Origin: Kouleothrix aurantiaca
Lineage (GTDB): Bacteria; Chloroflexota; Chloroflexia; Chloroflexales; Roseiflexaceae
NCBI GenBank assembly: GCA_001399705.1
Contig: LJCR01000040.1
Span: forward strand, 1-10,334
Direction of reading: 5' to 3'
Length of the DNA stretch: 10,334 nt
Below are positions 1 to 5,800 of the stretch, piece after piece (the stretch's first letter is position 1; each line of letters opens with the position of its first letter). The position numbers and the translations under genes are program-made. The notes below the pieces were generated by a model. The model did no database searches. It was not told where the DNA came from and saw only the letters and a list, made by a program, of their open reading frames with translations.

Positions 1-554
1 ATGCCAAACTGCGCGCACAGCTTCACAATCGCGTCGGGCGCGGGCTTGATCGGGTGGCCGTCGTCGCCACAGGCAATGCCATCAACGAGGTGCGCCAGAC
101 CGAGCGCGTGAAGTGTCGCCTCGGTGGGCGGGCGGTCGTCGGTGGTGGCGATGGCGATGCGCAAGCCGCGCTCACGCAGCGCGCCAAACAGCGCGGGCAG
201 ATCGGCCAGTGGCTGCGCCAGCGCTACCGGGTCGGGGATATACCAGCCGCGTTGGAGCGCCTGAGCTGCTGTTTCCTGGCTCGCGCCGGCCGCGCGCAGC
301 ACCTCGCCCGCCAGAGCGCGAATTCCGTCCATGGTCGAAACGGCCAGCGGCCCGCCCGGCGCAATCGCGCCTGTCGCGGCGTCGAAGCCAACCGCCGCGA
401 AGAACGGCGCCGTGACTGGCATCCCTGCCGCCCACTCAAGCTGCCGCGCCAGGGTGACGATCCAATCGCCCCACATCGCTTCGAAATCGATCAGCGTGCC
501 GTCTTTGTCGAAGATGATTACCTGGATGGTGGGTGGAATGTCAAATTGAGCCAT
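1..554 (-). CDS. HAD-family hydrolase (phosphoglycolate-phosphatase-like), C-terminus off window
   Basis: This is the N-terminal 184 residues of a haloacid-dehalogenase-superfamily phosphatase, read leftward from an ATG whose complement is CAT at 552-554; it runs off the left edge without a stop. Three of the superfamily's motifs are visible. Motif I is FDKDGTLID, with the presumed nucleophile D16 and general acid/base D18. Motif II is T137/T138 in IAIATTDD. Motif III is K170 in the context KPAPD. The helical cap lies between motif I and motif II (about residues 25-120). Members usually hydrolyse small phosphorylated metabolites in the cytoplasm; the exact substrate cannot be read from sequence. 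The missing part would hold the motif IV aspartates. The gene is markedly GC-rich compared with the operon on the right and probably belongs to the resident chromosome. It is divergent from the toxin-antitoxin pair and shares the 555-759 intergenic region with it. Confidence 0.9.
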   Translation of the reverse strand, partial: MAQFDIPPTIQVIIFDKDGTLIDFEAMWGDWIVTLARQLEWAAGMPVTAPFFAAVGFDAATGAIAPGGPLAVSTMDGIRALAGEVLRAAGASQETAAQALQRGWYIPDPVALAQPLADLPALFGALRERGLRIAIATTDDRPPTEATLHALGLAHLVDGIACGDDGHPIKPAPDAIVKLCAQFG

Positions 555-623
555 GGAGTGAAGCTACTTTCTGTGTGTACATATAGCAAAGCTACAAGAA
601 GCGCGAGCCAAGAACCAGCCGAC

Positions 624-645
624 ATAGCCGCCCATTATAGCCGCC
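624..645. repeat. Tandem direct repeat ATAGCCGCC x2
   Basis: The 9-mer ATAGCCGCC occurs at 624-632 and again at 637-645, a 13-bp period. On the minus strand the spacer together with the adjoining repeat ends forms a perfect TATAAT (639-634), 80 nt upstream of the HAD start codon. The arrangement could be a -10 element flanked by paired regulator half-sites for the HAD gene. No good -35 element is seen at 16-18 bp, so the promoter reading is tentative. Confidence 0.3.
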
Positions 646-690
646 TATTCTTGTCCACAGATCATTTGGGATTGCTACATACTCATTGCC

Positions 691-713
691 GCACACATAG
701 CGCGCAAGTGTGC
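691..713. promoter_or_regulatory. Candidate operator: inverted repeat GCACAC-N11-GTGTGC
   Basis: GCACAC at 691-696 is the reverse complement of GTGTGC at 708-713. The centre of the spacer is itself palindromic (GCGCGC, 700-705), so the two symmetries are nearly concentric. The element overlaps the candidate promoter of the toxin-antitoxin pair, where an autorepressing antitoxin or antitoxin-toxin complex would be expected to bind. The symmetry is seen directly; the operator role is inferred. Confidence 0.4.
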
Positions 714-719
714 TACACT
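711..719 (+). promoter_or_regulatory. Candidate extended -10 promoter of the toxin-antitoxin pair
   Basis: TGCTACACT at 711-719 matches an extended -10 element (TGn followed by a TATAAT-like hexamer at 714-719). There is no convincing -35 hexamer at normal spacing, as is common for extended -10 promoters. Transcription would start near 726 and leave a leader of about 35 nt before the antitoxin ATG. The right arm of the 691-713 inverted repeat overlaps the TGn of this element. Confidence 0.4.
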
Positions 720-744
720 TTCAGTATATGTGAACCTGTCGCTG

Positions 745-750
745 AGAGGA
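745..750 (+). promoter_or_regulatory. Ribosome binding site that fixes the antitoxin start
   Basis: AGAGGA lies 9 nt upstream of the ATG at 760. It favours that ATG over the in-frame GTG at 730, which has no Shine-Dalgarno-like sequence ahead of it and would lie almost at the predicted transcription start. Confidence 0.55.
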
Positions 751-759
751 AGTCGCATA

Positions 760-1086
760 ATGACTCCTACAACCATTGATGCTCAACTCGCGCAACTTGA
801 TCGCACCGAAAAGGCGCGCGTTTTTCAGCACCTGGCCCTTGATCTCGTTCATGCATGGCCAGGGGTAGAGAAAACGCCTGGCATCCAAGGTGGCGACGCG
901 TGTATTGTTCGCACACGCATTCCGATCTGGACACTTGAATCCTACCGCCGCCTTGGCTGGAATGACGAGCGCATACTCACGAACTTTCCAACGCTCCGCG
1001 AGGCCGATTTGCTCTATGCCTGGCTGTATGTGGACGCGAATCGCCAGGAGATCGAAGCTGCGCTGCGTGAGCAGGAAGCAGCCTGA
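760..1086 (+). CDS. DUF433-domain antitoxin (VapB-like)
   Basis: A 108-residue protein with a DUF433 domain at about residues 38-100. The family pattern is visible: PGIQGGDACIVRTRIPIWTL, then a helix-turn-helix-like stretch around GWNDERILTNFPTL, then a C-terminal helix (DANRQEIEAAL). DUF433 proteins are small DNA-binding proteins often paired with DUF5615 PIN-like toxins, which they neutralise while repressing their own promoter. The N-terminal 35 residues form a charged helical extension (DRTEKARVFQHLALDL) of the type seen in longer members. The start is the ATG at 760, chosen for its upstream AGAGGA. The stop TGA is 3 nt before the toxin start, so the pair is very likely co-transcribed and translationally coupled. 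The overlapping operator-like palindrome upstream fits autorepression. The family call is firm; the activity is inferred from the pairing. Confidence 0.85.
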   Translation: MTPTTIDAQLAQLDRTEKARVFQHLALDLVHAWPGVEKTPGIQGGDACIVRTRIPIWTLESYRRLGWNDERILTNFPTLREADLLYAWLYVDANRQEIEAALREQEAA

Positions 1087-1089
1087 GCT

Positions 1090-1524
1090 GTGACACGGCT
1101 GTATGCCAATGAAAACTTCCCGCTTCAAGTCGTCGAGGCACTGCGCAAGCTTGGCCATGACGTGATGACGGTGCGCGAGGCTGGGTTCGATAATCAGCGT
1201 ATCTCGGATGCCGACGTGCTTGCGTATGCGACTGCGCAAGCGCGTGTTCTGATCACGCTTAATCGTCGTGATTTCATTCGCCTGCATCGCCAGCAGCCAA
1301 CACCTGCCGGCATCATTATCTGCACCAAGGATGCCGATACCGCTGACCAAGCGCAGCGCATCCACGCTGCCATTACTGCCGCGCCCACGCTCGCTGTTGC
1401 TCTCATTCGCCTAAACGGGCCGGCTCGGTCATACCCCTTCCTCATTTTATATACATGCCACACGTCGGCCCGTCGTTGGTGGTGCCGTACTGCGTGCGCT
1501 CATCCGCCGTCAGGTCGCGCGTGA
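1090..1524 (+). CDS. DUF5615 PIN-like toxin with atypical C-terminal tail
   Basis: A 144-residue protein beginning at a GTG 3 nt after the antitoxin stop. The start is supported by the family N-terminus directly after it (TRLYANENFPLQVVEALRK). Other family blocks follow: GHDVMTVREAG (22-32), ISDADVLAYA (38-47), RVLITLNRRDFIRLHRQ (52-68) and AGIIICTKD (73-81). DUF5615 proteins adopt a PIN/Mut7-C-like nuclease fold and are predicted to cleave RNA when not bound by the antitoxin. The family normally ends near LIRLNGPAR (about 105-113). Here some 30 extra residues follow (SYPFLILY..., rich in Cys, Trp, Arg), encoded largely opposite the decayed WD40 gene. This looks like read-through after the original stop was lost at a recombination junction. 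No strong Shine-Dalgarno is placed at the GTG (AGGA at 1073-1076 is 13 nt away), so coupling to the antitoxin is likely. Confidence 0.83.
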   Translation: MTRLYANENFPLQVVEALRKLGHDVMTVREAGFDNQRISDADVLAYATAQARVLITLNRRDFIRLHRQQPTPAGIIICTKDADTADQAQRIHAAITAAPTLAVALIRLNGPARSYPFLILYTCHTSARRWWCRTACAHPPSGRA

Positions 1525-1618
1525 GCACACCACAAAGGTAACGAATGATGTCGTGGTAGTCGGCTGGCCAGAGCCGCAGGCTTCCATCTCCACCGGATGT
1601 GAGGAGTTGTGTGCAGCT
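1442..1618 (-). pseudogene. Remnant C-terminus of a WD40-repeat protein
   Basis: On the minus strand this stretch reads as 58 codons ending in TGA (complement at 1442-1444). The first part is a WD40 blade end (QLLTSGGDGSLRLW). It is followed by the tail ADYHDIIRYLCGVLTRDLT and then ADERTQYG. Multi-WD40 proteins of Chloroflexota often finish with a short tail of this kind containing Cys and RDLT-x2-ER, often fused to kinase, caspase-like or NACHT domains. There is no start codon, and in the same frame a TGA (complement at 1640-1642) precedes the homology, so this is a 3' fragment of a gene that has otherwise been deleted. Its 3' end lies opposite the last 83 bases of the toxin gene. It marks a former gene border and an insertion or deletion junction. 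The WD40 reading is confident; the lineage signal is from memory of the family. Confidence 0.68.
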
Positions 1619-1815
1619 CTGCCTGCGTCTGCTTAAGGGTCACGCGGAGCGCCCGCCGATCGTCAGGGAGTTTCCGTGTCAGCTCCCACACTTTTGTGTC
1701 AACGACGCGGGATTAGAAATATGGAAGAATACAAATCCCTTTAGTTGGATGCGCATTCCGCGCATTGCAGGAATAGTATCCGATTTCACTATACATCGTT
1801 TTAAGTTCTCTCACC

Positions 1816-1852
1816 AAAAAAAGGGAAGGTGCGAGCAATACGCTTCGCACCT
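1816..1852 (-). terminator. Rho-independent terminator of the four-gene operon
   Basis: Read on the minus strand, an 8-bp perfect stem AGGTGCGA/TCGCACCT (arms 1845-1852 and 1827-1834) closes a 10-nt loop. Two further G-C pairs can form inside it with one bulge. It is followed after TCCC by seven consecutive T (complement of A at 1816-1822). It lies about 170 nt downstream of the stop of the last operon gene, with no gene between, and so is well placed to end that transcript. On the plus strand no T-tract follows the stem, so it should not be bidirectional. Confidence 0.65.
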
Positions 1853-1923
1853 CACGTGTCCCGCCCATTCGGAGATAGATATATTATAGCCGTTTGCAGT
1901 TCAATGAACATACGTTAATTTGT

Positions 1924-1988
1924 CTATAGTAAGCGCAGATTGCGAGGTTCCTGCAATGTATAATCAACTAATCTGCAACTCGCTATAG
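1924..1988. repeat. Long imperfect inverted repeat around a 28-nt loop
   Basis: The left arm 1924-1941 begins CTATAG and ends GCAGATT. The right arm 1970-1988 begins AATCTGC and ends CTATAG. The arms match perfectly over 7 bp inside and 6 bp outside, with a mismatched 5-6 nt segment between. The loop is 1942-1969. The element lies in the 3' region of the operon transcript (35 nt beyond the last stop codon) and before the terminator. It may be an mRNA 3'-stabilising structure, a regulator site, or a scar of recombination. The symmetry is seen directly; the role is unknown. Confidence 0.4.
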
Positions 1989-2023
1989 GTCAAAGTTAAT
2001 GTAACTGAATATCCTAAAATCCA

Positions 2024-2872
2024 TCACGACAACGGCAAGCTCCCTGCTGATACCACTGCTAGTTTAAGATATTCGTACAAGTCTTCAACGAATCCCTGCA
2101 TCCCTTCGAATACTTCCTGTACAAAATCTCGAAGTTTTTTATCAGGAGAATTTGCGGGAAAGAGAGCGCTGTTTAGGATGAACTCTGTTGTCCTAGTATG
2201 TGCGTCATCATATAAACTTCTTCGATGTAATGTTTGCGCTTCACATACATCCGTAATAAGTTGATGTGTAGTGCGATTGCGAATCTTCCTTAGTGGGTTG
2301 AACCAAGAGACAACATTTGGATTATCAGGGCCATTGGGATCTATTTTCAGCCTATAGTTCGATAATAAATTATACACGTCATCAGGGTTTGATTTTTTGC
2401 GTTTATGCAGATCTTCGAATGCGATATGGAAACTTGTCTTCTCTTCGGTTTTTCCGAGATCATATAAGCTATTTATTAAATGACCAATGACATCTAAAAG
2501 CGAGAAATTTGCGGCGGCAAAGGTTTCGACAAAAAGCGTCATTAGAAGCCTGTAGTGGTGTATATCTTCGATATTATAAACACAACCTTTATATTCAGCA
2601 GGTGATTGTTGTAATGGCCTTTGGCCTAGAACCTCAAGCCTTTCGAACTCCTCGAAATCATCTGGTTTGATATCACAAATAAGTGCTGCCTGATACATTG
2701 CCACACTTAGCTTGTGGCTAACTGATTTTATACTCTTTTCAATACTTGGCACCAGGGTTCGCTGTTGTCGGGGATTTGCAACGTTGCGAATTTCGGTAAG
2801 TAAAACATTCTCGTTCAGTGGCACGAGAACAATATCGGTGCAATTTATAGTACGTAATGGGAACGCAGGCAT
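2024..2872 (-). CDS. HEPN-like protein (R-x4-H motif), possible RNase effector
   Basis: A 282-residue protein that appears largely helical, with no signal peptide or membrane segment. Residues 195-203 read RKIRNRTTH, which contains R198-N-R-T-T-H203, the R-x4-6-H signature of HEPN ribonucleases. The long helix ahead of it (about 103-140, containing LLMTLFVETFAAANFSLLD) resembles the first core helix of Cthe_2314-like HEPN proteins. Helical segments follow to residue 272. HEPN proteins dimerise so that paired R/H residues form an RNA-cleaving site; they serve as effectors in toxin-antitoxin, abortive infection and CRISPR type III/VI systems. The ATG is preceded by GAGGAA at a 4-nt gap and lies 12 nt after the stop of the giant FtsK gene, so it is the last gene of the operon. 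Its composition is visibly AT-richer than the three upstream genes, suggesting a separate origin. The alternative is a catalytically inactive HEPN scaffold. Family confidence is moderate; function is inferred. Confidence 0.62.
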   Translation of the reverse strand: MPAFPLRTINCTDIVLVPLNENVLLTEIRNVANPRQQRTLVPSIEKSIKSVSHKLSVAMYQAALICDIKPDDFEEFERLEVLGQRPLQQSPAEYKGCVYNIEDIHHYRLLMTLFVETFAAANFSLLDVIGHLINSLYDLGKTEEKTSFHIAFEDLHKRKKSNPDDVYNLLSNYRLKIDPNGPDNPNVVSWFNPLRKIRNRTTHQLITDVCEAQTLHRRSLYDDAHTRTTEFILNSALFPANSPDKKLRDFVQEVFEGMQGFVEDLYEYLKLAVVSAGSLPLS

Positions 2873-2884
2873 AAGTTCCTCGTT

Positions 2885-5800
2885 CTAATACGAAACGCCG
2901 CTTAATAACTGATCGAGTTCATCATAAGATGCATAATATCCTTGTAGCCTCTGGATTTCATTATTAATCAGCGCCAGCATATCACCTTGACCAAGCAGAT
3001 GTTCTGCACCTCCACGATCAAGAATCGTACGCGAGTCGGTAAGTGATGGCAAGCGGAATGAGATACGGGCTGGGATGTTGGCCTTAAGAGTCCCAGTAAT
3101 GATGTCAGTCGTAGGGCGCTGTGTGGCAAGTACCAGATGAATACCCTTAGCACGACCTATCGCAGCCAAACGACCAATTTGGCGTTCAAATGTCTCGCGC
3201 TCACTACGCGGAAGAGTTAGCATGATATCTGCAAACTCATCAATCACTATAACAAGCCAGGGTATACGTTGTGTCGGATTTCGACGGTTATATTCTAGGT
3301 TGTTTGGGCAGCGCGCTTGTGATAATCGGGCCGTGCGCTCCTCTAAATCTGGGCCGATGATTAGGCGCAACGTTTCAATTGCCTCGGTTGGATCATAGTA
3401 GACTTTATTATCGCGAAGGTGGTTCAAACGGTCAAAGATAACAAAGTCTGTTTGCTTTGGATCGACGAGCAACATTTGCAGATCGGCCGGTGTATGCTTC
3501 AACGCAAGGCTCGTTATTAGACTGGTAAGGAACATCGTTTTGCCACTACCCGTTGTTCCAGCAACCAGCATGTGCGGCATCTTGACCAAATCTTCTTGAA
3601 TGTGCTGCCCTGCAGCATTCACGCCCATAGTGATCAAGAGACTATCTGACTGGTGCTCTGGCAAAGTTGCAAGTGCGGGCATAAGTGGCATGATTTGTGG
3701 TTGCTCGCGCGCCAGATCGATACCAATATATCGCTCGCCCGGAATGTTGTCGATTAATGGTATGCTTTTGCTGCCAAGTTCGCGGGCCAGATCAACTGCA
3801 TATTTCTGAACCTCAGCTAATCGTCCGGCAGGCGGTTGCAGTTTAATCCAGTAGCGGATCACGCGCGGGCCAATCTGTGTTTTCTCCACATCAATGCTGG
3901 CAACGGCAATACCGTAATCAATCAATACTCGTAACAGTCGTTGTGCCTGGTCAGAAATATCTTCTTGGATAATCTCAAGCGCTGGTGGGTGCTGTGCACT
4001 TAGAATTTCAGAGACGTAATGTTCAGGTAACACTAATTGGGATGGCTCGGTATACTCGGACTTTTCAACGACAGGCTCGATTTGTTCAATCTTATCAATA
4101 ACTGATGATGCTTCGGCCGATAGTGTAGATTCCGACGCCTTATTCGAGGATGAAGATGATATCGATGTTGTGGGTTGAGACTGTGGTTCCGTAAGTAATA
4201 TGGTGCTTGGTAGACTTACAACTTCTGTTGTGTACGGCTCGGCCCCGAGAGATTGCACATACGCCCGTCCACTGCCCTGTAAGGCAACTCGAATACTACG
4301 CAGGCGGATTAAAGGACTGTATGCGCTAAATATGTCGTTAATGACATTGGCCCAATTCGACTTGATCTCAATGCGCTCATCACGTTGCTGGTCGGTTAAT
4401 TCATGTATTGAGGGTGCGAATACAGCGACGCTGAGATACTCACGAATAAGTTCACGGCGCATCGGATCGAGCAAGGTTGAATCCGCTCCTGGCTTGAAAA
4501 GTTGCTCCAGCGTCCTGGCGAAGACTTCTAATTGCTTCAGCAGGGGTTTAGATTCGGATAGCGCCGGTAATCGGCCAAGCGTTGTATCGTACGTCTGTAC
4601 GGCGATAATATCAAGATGAATTTGATCCTTTTCCGGCCACATTGCCAGAAGATAAGCCGCACTTGCGAGTGAAGGCTCAACTGACCATCCAAATGCCGCT
4701 TTCAGTTCATCTGTGTCGAAGCTGACAAGCATAGTTGCTGAATGATCTCGACGGTAGTCATAGAGTGTGGTGACGATGCCCAAGAGCTTCTGCAAGCTAT
4801 TCTGGCGAAATGCTTGGTGCATCACTTCTGTTTCAACTGCCGATGGTGCGGCAAGTGTGTCCAGTAAACCATTTGGGAAGATTGTGAGTATCTCGCGCAG
4901 ATACTGATTAACAAGTGCTGGATCGAGCGGTACAGTGAGTTGGCTAAGGTGCTCACTGAGGTGCGCTTGCCAGCGCTCCTGATCGCGCGTATACACCACG
5001 AGGGTGCGATCACCTGTAGGTTGCCATGCCAACTTCTGTCCAACTACTGGCAATTCAAGTGTACCACTTGGGCGATCAAGCACGACGAGCCAATAGCTGG
5101 ATTGAGTCAAAGCTTGCAAGGAATTGTCGGTAATAGCAGGACGGTTGCCGACCCCTAATGTACGTCGGCTTAGTTCACCACTCAATGCGTTACGCACACC
5201 TGTATACACATCGAAGATGCCACCAGTTGGTGCCGGTACGCGCCGCACCGTATCACGGATGGAGTCATAAGAAACATGTATCGGCACACCAAATGGATTA
5301 GATTGATCCTGTGATGAACGCATGATTGGTTGTACGACTGCTTCTGATGGATCAAACAGTGTAATGATATGGTAGGGCCCGTGTTCAGCCAGAGAAGTGC
5401 TAATCTCAGCATAACTTGTGTGATCGAGGTCAACGTTAAGCATCCAACGCGAGCTGTTTCGAAAACGGCTCATCGCCTCGCTATCTTCCAATGATCGAGC
5501 GTCATATGCCTGCGCTTGTGGATCGGTTTGATAGACTAAAATGCGCGCGCCATGCAAGAGCCGATCATCCGCTAATCCGCTACAAGCTTCCAGAAATGGT
5601 TTGAGTATAGGCGGGTCGATTATCACTAATGAAAGCCCGATGCGCGCTGGTGGATACAAGGCGAGAAAATCCTCAAGCAGTTCTCGCAAATGCTTTGTGT
5701 CCAACGCGACGAACGGCGCACGGTATTGGGCAATCGGCTGATAGTATGGCACTCCTACTGTTTCTTCAGTCCTCTCATTGCGAATCTCTCCAACGAGGAC

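Larger units (their letters stand above)
1643..2023. other. AT-richer intergenic junction between converging transcription units
   Basis: No gene is supported here. The toxin-antitoxin pair runs into it from the left and the four-gene operon from the right. It contains the minus-strand terminator (1816-1852) and a long imperfect inverted repeat (1924-1988), described separately. A minus-strand open frame through 1500-1691 has no recognisable domain and starts at a GTG without a ribosome binding site; it may be more gene debris. Composition shifts abruptly to AT-rich at about 1720, consistent with the edge of a transferred segment. Confidence 0.6.

Noticed and set aside
172..439. Several open frames on both strands at the left end, rich in Arg, Gly and Ala
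   Set aside because: They are shadows of the GC-rich HAD gene, whose motifs DKDGT, TTDD and KPAPD establish the true frame.
730..759. Upstream in-frame GTG start for the antitoxin
   Set aside because: It has no ribosome binding site and would lie at the predicted transcript start; AGAGGA directs initiation to the ATG at 760.
1105..1116. Possible loss of a catalytic Asp in the toxin (NEN in place of DEN)
   Set aside because: ANENFP is a common natural variant in DUF5615 proteins, so this is not evidence of inactivation.
721..1365. 214-residue minus-strand open frame
   Set aside because: It is antisense to the well-supported DUF433/DUF5615 pair and shows no domain; it is a shadow of their codon bias.
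1500..1691. 63-residue minus-strand open frame starting at a GTG
   Set aside because: No ribosome binding site or recognisable domain; its left part runs in a different frame across the WD40 remnant. It may contain older gene debris but cannot be supported as a gene.
1959..1964. TATAAT in the loop of the long inverted repeat as a plus-strand promoter
   Set aside because: No -35 element at workable spacing and no gene downstream on that strand; it would only produce antisense RNA to the operon.
4200..4619. 139-residue plus-strand open frame within the giant gene
   Set aside because: It lies fully antisense to the 1590-residue reading frame and has no domain or ribosome binding site.
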